NCBI GenBank assembly: GCA_021234155.1
Contig: JAJEKV010000027.1
Location: 13,733,714 to 13,797,713, forward strand
DNA: 64,000 nucleotides
Source: Isoetes taiwanensis
Lineage: Eukaryota > Streptophyta > Lycopodiopsida > Isoetales > Isoetaceae
Direction of reading: 5' to 3'
In this document: piece by piece, positions 21,789 through 31,792 of the stretch
Position numbering within the stretch: position 1 is the first letter of the stretch
Layout of the letters: every line of letters begins with the position of its first letter
Made by a program: the position numbers and the translations under genes
The notes under the pieces: generated by a model
The model's input: only the letters and a program-made list of their open reading frames with translations
Databases searched by the model: none
What the model was told of the DNA's origin: nothing

Positions 21789-22271
21789 CTACAGTAGTCC
21801 TCTCACGCTCATAATCGAAGTCTCAACCGAGGACGGCGGGGGCGGCATAGTGGGGGTTCCGGCTCGCCAAACCAGTCCAAATAAAGTGGGAGGTGATCCG
21901 AAGTCGACCTCCTCATCCCGACCGCCTGTGCCCACCCTGAAACGACTGATGAGATGCATATCTTGCGCAACTACAAGCACATAGTCCACCACACTAGACC
22001 CTCCCCCCTGATTGTCCTGTCTGCATGTGCATTTGCGAGAATCGGGCCACTGTGAAAGGCCATTGCAAATTATCAAGTCAAAAATGCCACATAGCAGGAG
22101 CAACTGTCTGCCAAAGCGAGTGACCTGGCTGTCATCCGACCCGCGTGGAAGCAACCCATGTTCAAAGGGTCCGCGGTGGACTTGCAACCATGGGGGTGCT
22201 TGCAATTTGAACAAACTTGATGCCCTGAGTGTCAAGTAGCTCTTTAAGCATCCTTGGGGAAGGACCAACAT
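21789..22271 (-). pseudogene. LINE endonuclease domain (C-terminal half)
   Basis: The 160-codon minus-strand frame contains 'RGSDDSQVTRFGRQLLLLCG', 'FDLIICNGLSQW' and 'GGGSSVVDYVLVVAQDMHLI'. This is the typical end of a LINE AP-endonuclease: R.S.D..N..G..L..LC...L.I.NG, then S.VDY...S. The final 'SDH' is degraded. It would sit upstream of the RT in the same LINE, but the right inverted arm separates it from the RT region. Confidence 0.78.
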
Positions 22272-22479
22272 CTAAACTCCTTTAGCTTGTTTTCAACAAG
22301 AATACGCTGCCATAGTATTTTGGTAATAGCTCACAAATTCCTGTAGTTTAGATGGTCTACAAGTCGGCATTTTAGTGGCCAATTGAGCATGTGTGTGTGC
22401 ACAACCACAGAGGCCTTTATTTTATTTTAAATTCTTATCAATCGGGTAACGTATAAGGTTTAACTTATTTCCATATTAT

Positions 22480-23100
22480 TGCAGGGGCATAGCTAGTACA
22501 GAATAAAGTCCTGGATGGATTTGCAGATTATTTCGAAATCTATTGATTCTGCTGACAAAATTCAAAGAGATATGAGGAAGCAAATTGAGGTTAAAATTCT
22601 ATAACATTTGTGTATCGTTATATTGTGGATTATGCAACCTAACAAAAATAATAATTGACAGATAGAAAAAAGAAAAAAACGAAAAGCAATGGCTTCAAAC
22701 AACAATGAGATGAATCCATGCATTGATTCAAGCCATATGAAGACCCATCCAAGGTACATATTCAGATTTTCAAGTATGAAGTATTTATTAATTAGAACAC
22801 ATCAAGAGTTGCATTAATTTTTTATGGTATGAAATTCCTATATAGAAAATGTAAAAAATCAATGCAATCGTCAAATACAGTGGATGTGGAAGTACATGAT
22901 TTAAGCAACATGAAATGATGACCAAAGAAAGAGGGCATCCAAGGTTAGTAAAAACATTTTGATTCTAATGTAGACCATGTTTATAATTTTAATTTGCTTC
23001 TAAAATTGCAAGGCATCTTTTCTGTATGGCCGTGACTCCTATCGTTTGATTATGATCTTTGATTAAATTAGGTAATGTACTTTTATTAATTAAAAGCTTA
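22480..23100 (+). other. Exon-like segments upstream of the Helitron domain
   Basis: Three short segments look like exons: one ending 'DKIQRDMRKQIE' before GTTAAA near 22590, one 'NEMNPCIDSSHMKTHPR' before GTACAT near 22753, and one ending 'HPR' before GTTAGT near 22943. The next segment continues 'PNSEHLSDVQIDKILQHRER'. They may be the intron-containing 5' part of the Helitron gene. Splicing is inferred from GT/AG only. Confidence 0.35.
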
Positions 23101-24365
23101 AAGGCTGCCTCGACCAAATTCTGAACATCTTAGCGATGTTCAAATAGACAAAATCCTTCAACATCGTGAGCGGCAAGGAAACTATCACGCTGGAAAGAAA
23201 TTAAAGACCATTGCACCTCCAATACCTGAGACCCAAATATCTGATGAGCCAAAAAGAGTGACATTTCATTATCTGATCAACCAAGCTCCATGGGGATTGT
23301 GATTGCAAGCCAAATCCCCATGGAGCAGCAAATAAAAGTTCCAAATTCTCCAGCTCCAATGTGATCAAGTGACACATCATTGTCCAATCCACCAAGATCC
23401 ATGGGAATGGTGATTGCAAGTCATATCCCTATGAAGCAAGAAATAAAAATCCCAAATTTTCCAGCTCCTCATCAAGTGCACGCTATCACTGGCAAAACAG
23501 AATTGAGAAGATGCAAAATCGTTCCAAACCTATAGAATATGAACTACTAAAATGGACCAAGACATATGAAACATGTCAAATCCAACTCCTGAACACTGAG
23601 AATCCAAGTTTTTGTTGTAATAACGGACACCGGTTACTTCCACCTCTTGAAGAGCTTCCAGTTCAATTAGAGGAGTTATACTCCATATAGAAATTTGCAA
23701 TAAACTCACGAGTGATCAACAATTTGTTCTGCTTCACTGCACTTAGTGTTAAAGGTGACTTTGTCGCCTTGAAAACACCTTCAGCTCTTGCTATTAAGGG
23801 ATGAACGTATCACCGTCTTCTATCTGCAAGTGACCCAAACAACACTTTGCATTGGTATATATACGATGATGCATGCCGATATGTAATTGCCACTGATAGA
23901 AACATACCAGCTGCTTGGATTATGCAAGTTGTTGCAACCCTGGATGCTATTAGTCCATACATCAAGGAGTTGCGAACAGTAAAGGATATGAATGCCTCGC
24001 CCGCAACACTCACGCTCGCGGACCCGACAACATCAGATGAAATCGCCGGTATAATATATGCCAACGATAGTTCCAATATCCATTGCTCTTTCCACATGAA
24101 ATGCCAGGATGGCATCCACATAACAAATATATAATGTATCAAATAGACTGGTATCGAACTAGACTATTCCACGAACCACGTTTCTCACTATTAGGTAAAC
24201 TCTGCAATGAATATCTCGGACATGTACTCAAGAGTGGAAGAGGAGCAGCTGAACTATATAGCGACAGAAGGTTACAGACACAATTTAGCCCAACACGAAG
24301 AAGACCATCAATGACGACGACGAGGATACTCGACGTGGAATACTGCAAGCTTCCTTCTTAGGCTG
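23100..24365 (+). pseudogene. Helitron-like replication protein, N-terminal domain, broken
   Basis: Readable blocks in order: 'ENPSFCCNNGHRLLPPLEEL' (near 23600), 'FTALSVKGDFVALKTPSALA' (near 23740), 'YHRLLSASDPNNTLHWYIYD' (near 23810), 'IPAAWIMQVVATLDAISPYI', 'ATLTLADPTTSDEIAGIIYA', then after a frame change 'LLFPHEMPGWHP' and 'RLFHEPRFSLLGKLCNEYL', and finally 'MYSRVEEEQLNYI'. This order, including the C-C-x-G-x(4)-LPPLPE-like start and the PLLFP.G..GWH box, is the Helitron helicase-like N-terminal domain. The Rep catalytic centre and helicase are not seen. Stops (near 23688 and 23801) and frameshifts make it a relic. Helitron termini were not found. Confidence 0.82.
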
Positions 24366-25015
24366 CAAACGACGGTGCACAGTGTTATAACCTACAAAAA
24401 AGTAGGATCAATTGCACTACCTTGAACTCCACGAGTTCCCCACAGCCTTGAGTTCCTTGAACTCCCCATGCACAACTGATAGCCAATACCCAGGATTAGC
24501 TTCAAACCCTGCTTCAGGAAGTTCTATCACTAGAACTAATATTGCAGTAGCAGTATAATTTTTCCTAAATAAGTCATTAAGACCATATGACAAAAGCATC
24601 CAATTATAGTTCAGTACATTGTGCACTCTAAGTTGTTGATACTAGATATTTCTAGTCAAAATGTGTGTATTGGTAAGAATTAAATAGATCATAAATTTGA
24701 GATCAATATACTTAAAGTATGTACACTATAACCTATAATACATTCAGGTATACAATACTTCTCATTTTTCAAAAGAATTGGGTAACAGAACATTCTTTTT
24801 TGAGGTACAATAAATAAAGTACTTTATGTAGGAGTACAATATAGGAAATACGATACCCACATATAACATTCATTGGGACTTCCAAAGGTTCCAAGAGTTC
24901 ATTTACTATTATACTCTAGAGAGATAAAGGCATCATTCTCTTATACATTAGAGCTATAATTTCCTTCCTTGTCTAGTAAAAATTGGTTTTTGGCAGGTAC
25001 ATTCATAATCTCATA
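24366..25015. other. Intergenic
   Basis: AT-rich, no recognised feature. Confidence 0.45.
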
Positions 25016-25022
25016 ATCTATA

Positions 25023-25219
25023 ACAACAAGGAAACTGGGGAGTTCACTCAGCCTCCGGAATGTAAGGCGGTGGGCTTGATTCCGCTCAGCAGGTCAAGAA
25101 CAGGTAATTTGAAGCAAAATTGCATCCTCCCCAGTTTCCTTGTTGTGGCGGCCTGGAACTGGGCCGCAGATTCCAGGATCCACTCTCGGCTCCCGCCGGT
25201 CGCGGGACCCCCTGGAATC
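25023..25219. repeat. Two strong inverted repeats in a GC-rich island
   Basis: ACAACAAGGAAACTGGGGAG at 25023-25042 has a perfect 20-base inverted partner at 25127-25146 (84-base spacer). A second pair, GATTCCAGG at 25169-25177 and CCTGGAATC at 25211-25219, encloses a GC-rich 33-base spacer. The island stands out from AT-rich flanks. Possibilities are a small-RNA hairpin or a fold-back element remnant. Confidence 0.6.
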
Positions 25220-26540
25220 AGCTCCCCAGATTACATGCCACCATACATAAAGCTCATACTAGGAAAAAAATGGAGAATGGATGATTATAAAGCGTGCTTA
25301 ATACGGACGGTATCCATTGAAGCTTCCTTTCGGTATATATGTATTGTTAATGTTTTCTTTTATGAACTTCAATGTTTCATTTATTGATTGCCACTCTAAA
25401 GGTTTTCCAAACGACCATAAAAACAATGGTAGTAGTCAGTTAACCATATATTTTAAGCGACCCTTATATTTATGGGTATGCAATGTACTTTTCGAAAAAG
25501 GACAACACAAAGATTTAATAGGCCTTGCATAATATATGAATGTGACTATTTACACCCTGTTAGGATACAAACCATGATAAGAATACTATGCTAGTAATGA
25601 AGGTGTCGGCATTAGAGGAACTAAAGGTAATCCTTTCATCATTTCTCATTGCTTGAAGTTGCAACCTCTCATTGGAAAACAGTTGCAACTTGTTCCAACT
25701 TCCACATTTGATGGAAGGGCATATTTAATGTCCGTCTGTCCTCTTTATATGGTTTGGAAGAAGAGGCCCCAGCACCATTGCACCACTTTTGAAGGAGAAT
25801 GAAAGTGAAAGATCTCAGAGGTGTTTTTGTGAAGAAGGCTTTAAGTGTTACATCTAGGTCAGCATTGCACTTGGGGTACACATTCTTGCAAAAACCTATA
25901 TGCCAAACAACACCCTTATCAAGACCTCAAGACTTAAAATTAAGGAAAACTTAAACAAGGAAAACTTAAACAAATAAACATCTTTGCCTTTGCAACGACT
26001 TCATTGACAAACCAAGAAATAAACACAACATCTAGATTACTCCTCAGGTCATCTGCAAGCTTACCATTTTCATTTCCGTCAACTCCCGCATGTCTATATG
26101 CTTGTGTTCACTTTGCTATTCGACTTGCCTCGTTTGGTCACTGAGCTCCATATATCAGAAAATAAAATTTATTTCTTTATTCAATTCAACTCAATTTGAT
26201 TCGATTCAATTCAATTTTTGGCACCCTCATCCGAATATGGAAAATCAGTTATAAATAGACCATTGGGAGACTAAAGACAAATCGTATTCGTATGAACCTT
26301 GCTAGTTGTCATTGTTATAGGTTAAGCTTTTTTTTTTCAAGGGTCAACAAAATATGCCCACTACTGTGACGAAGGCATGACAGAGATGGCCATGATTGAA
26401 TGTGTTCATGCATGATGCAGTTGGTGTCTTTCTGTTTCTGAGATTTTTTAGACAGGTGAGCTTCAATTAAAACCACAAATGCTGTTTTATTCCAGTTTAA
26501 AAGCAGCTTTTCGTCTCCATTTCTTTCGCCGGAGTTGGCT
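25220..26540. other. Intergenic, upstream of the transporter gene
   Basis: No other gene recognised. A run of TTCAA/AATTC units at 26178-26216 after AATAAAATTTATTTC resembles a decayed LINE-R type tail. Confidence 0.4.
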
Positions 26541-29375
26541 ATGGAAGCTTTGCTACCAAAGAGCCGATGGGCTCGCAACTTTTCGTTAATTCTTCTTGGG
26601 CAGGTGGTCTCTCTCTTAGTGACTGCCACTGGATTCACCTCTAGCCTTTTGGCCCGCCAAGGTGACTTCTTATATATGATATTTCCTCCCATTCATGGCT
26701 TTCCCCTCGAGTCCCTGAATTTGTGATCTGGGTTATGGATATGTGTAATGCAGGAATAAATGCACCTACGGCTCAATCCTGGTTCAATTATTTATTGCTG
26801 GCTATTATTTGTGGATCCATAGCGCTCTACAGACAGAATAAGCTCCATGTAAGCCTTGGTTGTTTATTTCATTCTGTTCATGCTCTTTCTTCCTGTTATT
26901 AATATCACTGATCAGGATTTTCAATGTGGTTCATAACAAAACTGATCATGCCGTGGGATTTTTCTTCCTTGCATGTCATAGTGGTTGTAACTTTTATTCT
27001 TGAGAAGCCAAAATACACAATCTTCATTGTTGCACTCTGAGCATTCATGCCGTATGGTAAAATAACATCAGCTTAACTCAAAGCGCAGGTGCCTTGGTAT
27101 AGTTTCGTTCTATTGGCTATTGTCGATGTCGAAGCTAACTACTTGGGTGAGTGTTTATCTTCCTTACGTTCTTCTCAAGAGGAGCATGCACTTTTGTAGT
27201 TTGCTCTGTACCATGTCAAAAAGTGTTTTAAATTTGCACATTCTATTTATTAAAGGCTCTGAAACTTGGTCTCCCCTCGTTGAAGAATTTCTGTTATAGA
27301 TTATAATCAGTGAAACTGACCTGTATGCTAGATCCTATTGCTCAATGTCAGCACATAGAACATAAATGAGTGTCACTTTAACTCATGATTTTATGCCCTG
27401 TCCAACTTTTTTTCGACGATTGAACATTAAAGACACTGAAGACATGATTTTCATCTTGGTACATTTCAGTGGTGAAGGCATACCAGTATACATCAATCAC
27501 AAGTGTGATGTTGTTAGACTGTTGGACGATTCCATGCGTGCTGTTTTTGACGTGGATGTTCCTGAAAACTCGCTATACTGTTGGCCACTATGCTGGGATT
27601 GCCCTCTGCATATCGGGACTTGTTCTCGTAGTTCTCTCTGATGTCCATGCTGCAGACCGTTCTGGTATGTTCCAATGCCTGTCAATAATATACCTCCAAT
27701 TTAAAAATAAGGGATACTATTGTTAAACCAATGCAGGAGGTGGCCATGTTATTCGAGGGGATATGCTTGTTGTTGCAGCAGCCACATTATATGCCCTCTC
27801 AAACGTCGGTGAGGTACGTGTGTCCTGTTAATTAGAATTCAAATTCGAGTTCGAATTTTATAAATTATGTTATGTATACTTCTCATTCAGGAATTCCTTG
27901 TGAAGAATGTGGATCCCATACAGCTTCTTGCTCTTCTAGGCTGCTTTGGTTTCATCATTGGTGGTATCCAGTTGTATCCTTACGTTTTTGAGTGGTGCCA
28001 TTTGTTTTGCTCTGTGCATCATGCATGTTATTTCTTTAACACTGCAGGCAGTTCTTCGGTTTCCATAATATAATCTCCTAAGTTCTCTTGCCAGCACAGA
28101 CAGTGTAAGTATGAGTAAATAAAAGATATGGTTGAGAGCCATCATATCTGCACACAGAAATTAAAGAGGTTGCCTTTCTCATTTTAGACAATGAAGTTAG
28201 TAAGATTTCCATGAGCCAATTTGTCTTCTGTTTTCAGGTAAAGTTGCAGCATACTGTGGAGTTCATTTGCACAAAATGTATAGCTATTCATGTATGCTAG
28301 ACACCCTCATAGTATCACTATACTAGGCAGAATTTATACAAACTAGAAGAGGATTTTAAGCCAATCAATAAGCTCGTAATGTTGGAACAATTTCATTTAA
28401 GGATTGATCCTTGACCAGAACATGGTTCAGTTTTTCGCTGGAGTGGCATGAAGTACGACACATTCATTGGACTGCTAAAGCTGTAAGTATTTCCTCCAAA
28501 ACTTGCAGAGGAGGAATTGTCAACTTCTGCACAGCTTCGTACTTTATTGACACAATTTCTTCGTAGTTCTTCCTATCTTATCTTATATATCTATATAATT
28601 TGATTTAATCCGACAAATCAACTATAAGATTCTGTAATGATATCTAGTAATTGTGATAAAATAAAGTCAATGTGTGTTCATTGGAAGCCATTGTTGTTAA
28701 TGGTGAGATTTATGGGTTAGCATTAAACAGATTTCACCCTTCATTGGATTTTCGCTTGCACAATTTTCATTCTACATGTTGGTGCCGTATCTGCTCCAGG
28801 TAAGAGCATGCCGCTTGCTGCATTTACTATGCTGTTTATCCTATCATGCCATTCGAATATTGAAGATCAAGCTTGAATATTTCTTCTGTAGGCCAGTGGT
28901 TCTGCGATGTTCAACTTATCGTTGTTGACTTCTGATATGTGGGCTGTGGCTATTCGAGCATTGGTATTCCACCAACAGGTATGTTCCTTGCTAAGAGACA
29001 ATAATCATTCATTGCAAATTATGTCCTTACTATAACATTTTACGTCTTTACAGGTGGATTGGCTTTATTTCTTAGCCTTTGGAACTGTTGGCATTGGGTT
29101 GATTATATATAATCTTTGGTAAGTTAGTAGACTTCAAATATTATAGATAATCAGTTTCATTGCATACTAATACGTAATTTGTATGCTGCTTTAGTGGGGC
29201 ACCAATACAAAGCAAGCCAAATAACAGGGAAGAACCAAATGGTGATGAATTGGCCAAGGTAACAAACATTGATTTGCAGGGTGAGTTGCCACATGGAAAG
29301 GCTTCTCAGCTGGCATATCAAATGGCCATGGAAGATGTAGAGAACAGAACAAGCACAATGAATAGAACAGATTAA
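26541..29375 (+). CDS. SLC35F-family (DUF914) solute transporter, 11 exons
   Basis: A complete multi-pass membrane transporter of the drug/metabolite (EamA-like) superfamily. Exons I derive: 26541-26661, 26754-26848, 27089-27146, 27470-27664, 27737-27813, 27891-27973, 28431-28482, 28731-28799, 28892-28978, 29054-29118, 29195-29375. All introns are GT-AG, the phases join, and the total is 1083 nt or 360 aa, normal for the family. Signature blocks: 'SLILLGQVVSLLVTATG' (first helix), 'VVKAYQYTSITSVMLLDCW', 'GDMLVVAAATLYALSNVGE', 'NLSLLTSDMWAVAIRALVFH' and 'VDWLYFLAFGTVGIGLIIY'. About ten helices are expected with a short hydrophilic C-terminal tail ('MAMEDVENRT'). The ATG at 26541 is chosen because a first helix follows at once. 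Substrate is unknown. The spliced frame is intact, so it is probably functional. Confidence 0.92.
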
Positions 29376-29524
29376 GGACCAATTTTAGATTGTGGCCTTT
29401 TGAAAATGAACTAGCTGATGTAGCTGTTTTATATATGATCTACAGTTTTATTCTCCTGAAGTTGGCATTATAATATGTACACATTATCAACTGATTGAAT
29501 TGCGTATGAGCACTCTTATGTTTA

Positions 29525-29725
29525 AATGCTATCTTATACCAAGAATCTGGTAGGAAAGAGAAGTCGCAGGAATGGGAAAATAGCATATAGTAAGGCATAT
29601 TAATACAGCTTTGTAGGTGTATGCTTATTTGCTATCTTATCCCAAGAATCTGGGTAGAAAAGAGAAGCTGCAGGAATGGGAAAAAAAGCATATAGCACGG
29701 CATATTAATACAGCTTTGTAGGTGG
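29525..29725 (+). repeat. Tandem duplication, about 107-bp unit
   Basis: Two copies of a segment beginning GCTATCTTAT and ending CAGCTTTGTAGGTG, about 90% alike, just downstream of the transporter stop codon. Confidence 0.88.
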
Positions 29726-30009
29726 CTGTATGCTTTCTTGACAATGGAGGCTCGTCATAGTGCTATTAAGAAATAAGCGCATTGGCAAAACAAAGATGAC
29801 TCTCTTCTAATACAAAAACAACCAGAACACAAGGAGTAACTCTTGTAGAAGTGGCAAGAAAATGGTACCCTACAAATGATTAAATTCAGACCTATGCTGT
29901 AAAATTTCTAAAATAATCAAGCAACTCAGGAGTCAAATTACAGTTTGCTGGATTTTCAGAGCAGATAGATGGACTGCATTCATGTCATACTTTATAAAGT
30001 TGCCAAATG

Positions 30010-30160
30010 TTATTTGCATAGAACTCATTGCATAATGGGTTTAGAATGCAACATAGAAATCATTGCATTAGAATTCATTGCATAAGCGGTTATTTGCATA
30101 GAACTCATTGCATAATGGGTTACATAGAAATCATTGCATTAGAATTCATTGCATAATGCG
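30010..30160 (+). repeat. Tandem duplication with ATTGCAT motifs
   Basis: TTATTTGCATAGAACTCATT and AGAATTCATTGCATAA occur twice; the first unit is about 79 bp and the second about 69 bp. CATTGCAT recurs six times. It lies between the convergent ends of the transporter and the zinc-knuckle gene. Confidence 0.85.
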
Positions 30161-30255
30161 TCTTTACAAAAATGACGGCCACCAAGGTTTTTGCCTTTAA
30201 AAAATAGCGTTACAGACCTTTAGTGTTTCCAAAATCAAGAGCCACCATAGCCTTG

Positions 30256-30834
30256 CTACTTGTCCTTTCTCTTCTTCCTGTGCTTGCCATCCTTATCAGA
30301 GCCATGCTTTCGTTTTTTCTTATGCTTAGAATCATCATCACTGCTACAGGAATCTGTTCCACCGTCAGAATGCTTTGACCTAGATTTTTTCTTATGTGTC
30401 TCTTTTTTTTTCTTTTTCTTTCTCTTTTCCTTCCGCTTCGATTCATCCTGATCCAATTGGTAAAGGGCCCTTCTTTCTAGTGCGCGTTGTTCAAGCAAAT
30501 CTTTTGTTTCCAATGACGTAGATGAAATCGGAGTCGGATTACCTGGATTAGATGAGGAAGAATTCCGAGGATCGATCCTTGAATTTTTGCATTCATATGT
30601 CCAATGGCCGATCTGGAAGCATCTCTGGCAAATATACTGGGATTGAGAAGAGGGTTTGTCTTTCCGGACTCCAATGGTGGGAGGCCTCTCTGTGCTGCAG
30701 GAGTACATTTGGCGCTTGGCTTCTAAACGCTGCTGCCATCTGCTAGGACCTTCTTCCTTCTGCCCATAAGCATTAAGGTTGTGTTTTGCCGCAGCGGCCG
30801 CCCTCTCAGCCTGTGCCTTGCTTACGAACGCCAT
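30256..30834 (-). CDS. ZCCHC10-like CCHC zinc-knuckle protein, intronless
   Basis: A 192-aa minus-strand frame starting 'MAFVSKAQAERAAAAAKHNL'. Residues about 67-82 hold one zinc knuckle, 'CQRCFQIGHWTYEC' (C-x2-C-x4-H-x4-C). The last third is a highly basic Lys/Arg/Ser tract ('KRKEKRKKKKKKETHKKKSR', then 'KHKKKRKHGSDKDGKHRKKR'). This layout matches the eukaryotic ZCCHC10 family, small nuclear proteins thought to bind RNA; the precise role is not established. The frame is whole and codon use ordinary. It is divergent from the exon at 31218, with 383 bp between start codons. Confidence 0.85.
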   Translation of the reverse strand: MAFVSKAQAERAAAAAKHNLNAYGQKEEGPSRWQQRLEAKRQMYSCSTERPPTIGVRKDKPSSQSQYICQRCFQIGHWTYECKNSRIDPRNSSSSNPGNPTPISSTSLETKDLLEQRALERRALYQLDQDESKRKEKRKKKKKKETHKKKSRSKHSDGGTDSCSSDDDSKHKKKRKHGSDKDGKHRKKRKDK

Positions 30835-31217
30835 AGCCGGACTTTCACAAGGTTCTCTCCCAATTTACGCTGGAAATTGGCGCTTATGTGGCGACACCTG
30901 GCAGAAAAGCTATGCTTTTTTGGTTGCCCGAAGGGCAAAAAACCCTGGAAATTGGTGCTTATGTGGCGACACGTGGCCCAAAAGCCTGTTTACGAGTAAG
31001 CAGATGTCTTTGATTATCCCATGCACAGGTAACTGCAATGGTGACTCGGTATCAAATAAAGAATCCCTTGCTATGAGAAAAACCATCCCAGAGACTCTGA
31101 ACCATTCGGCTCCTTTATCGTATCTAGATTCTCAATCTTCGAACCGTTCACAATCATTCTACTTTATTTATTTGGTTTACATGGGTCTTAAATTACATGT
31201 GGTTGTTGTTTAAGCAA
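30835..31217. promoter_or_regulatory. Bidirectional promoter region with duplicated block and G-box
   Basis: Lies between two divergent start codons. A block CTGGAAATTGG followed by GCTTATGTGGCGACAC and GTGGC/CTGGC occurs twice, at about 30869-30907 and 30944-30983 (75-bp spacing). The second copy has a perfect G-box core CACGTG at 30970-30975; the first has CACCTG. The first copy also contains TTGGCGC, an E2F-like core. Regulation by light, stress or cell-cycle factors is inference. Confidence 0.5.
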
Positions 31218-31300
31218 ATGGACGCAAAGCACAAATCGAATCCGTTAGAAGATCTAGCTCTTCTGCTTCCAGCACTTTGTCATGATGCAGATCATCCAAG
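31218..31300 (+). CDS. First coding exon of an unidentified gene
   Basis: ATG at 31218 opens 'MDAKHKSNPLEDLALLLPAL' and the frame runs to 'CHDADHPR' before a donor GTATATGC at 31301. It is leucine-rich and protein-like. I do not recognise the family. The next exons are not certain; the segment at 33980-34159 may belong to the same gene. A TIR element (31347-31792) lies in what would be intron 1. Confidence 0.5.
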
Positions 31301-31346
31301 GTATATGCACAGGGTCTTCTTATGAAAGGACGGAATATATGGATGC

Positions 31347-31792
31347 CCGTATTTTAGAGTCCAGGATGTGGTATATCCGGCCACCCGTTATCAGTCAGAT
31401 GGTATATCCGACCACAAAAGTGGTATATCCGACCAAGAAAATGGTATATCCGGACAAAAAAAAAGGTATATCCTGTCAAAAAGTGGTATTTTCGGTCAAA
31501 AACTAGGCGGAAACTGTGCGACAGGGCCAAAATCTTCGGTGGGATCGTTCTTGCAGCTTCGTGGGCAGTTGAAATGCTTCGAAAATCCTTCCAATCGCTT
31601 TGCCTACCACTTTAACACTAGATTGATGAAGAGAGGAAGAAATTTGAAGATAGAGTCAGATCAAGCAAAAAATGGCCACCAGAAACAGTTGGTAGAGGCT
31701 TGAAACTGCAACGTGCGTAGTGGCTGATAACGGGTGGTCGGATATACCATAAAAAAAGTCTGAATATACCACATCCCAGACTCTGAAAACAG
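31347..31792. mobile_element. MITE-like TIR element with internal 21-bp repeats
   Basis: Ends match as inverted repeats: AGAGTCCAGGATGTGGTATA at 31356-31375 against the complement of TATACCACATCCCAGACTCT at 31764-31783. A second inner pair contains CCACCCGTTATCAG at 31381-31394 and CTGATAACGGGTGG at 31724-31737. No coding capacity. Any target duplication is unclear; flanking TTTT/AAAA may extend the arms. Confidence 0.78.
31369..31505 (+). repeat. Six-unit array of GTGGTATATCCGACCA-type repeats
   Basis: Units start at about 31369, 31399, 31420, 31441, 31464 and 31483; most spacings are 20-23 bp. The consensus is RTGGTATATCCGACCAARAAA, decaying to the right. It is part of the left arm of the MITE-like element. 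Confidence 0.85.

Noticed and set aside
30260-30451. Plus-strand open frame rich in Phe/Leu
   Set aside because: Antisense shadow of the Lys-rich tail of the ZCCHC10-like gene.
31369-31505. CRISPR-like array
   Set aside because: Repeats are adjacent without unique spacers, decay in one direction, and the DNA is eukaryotic.
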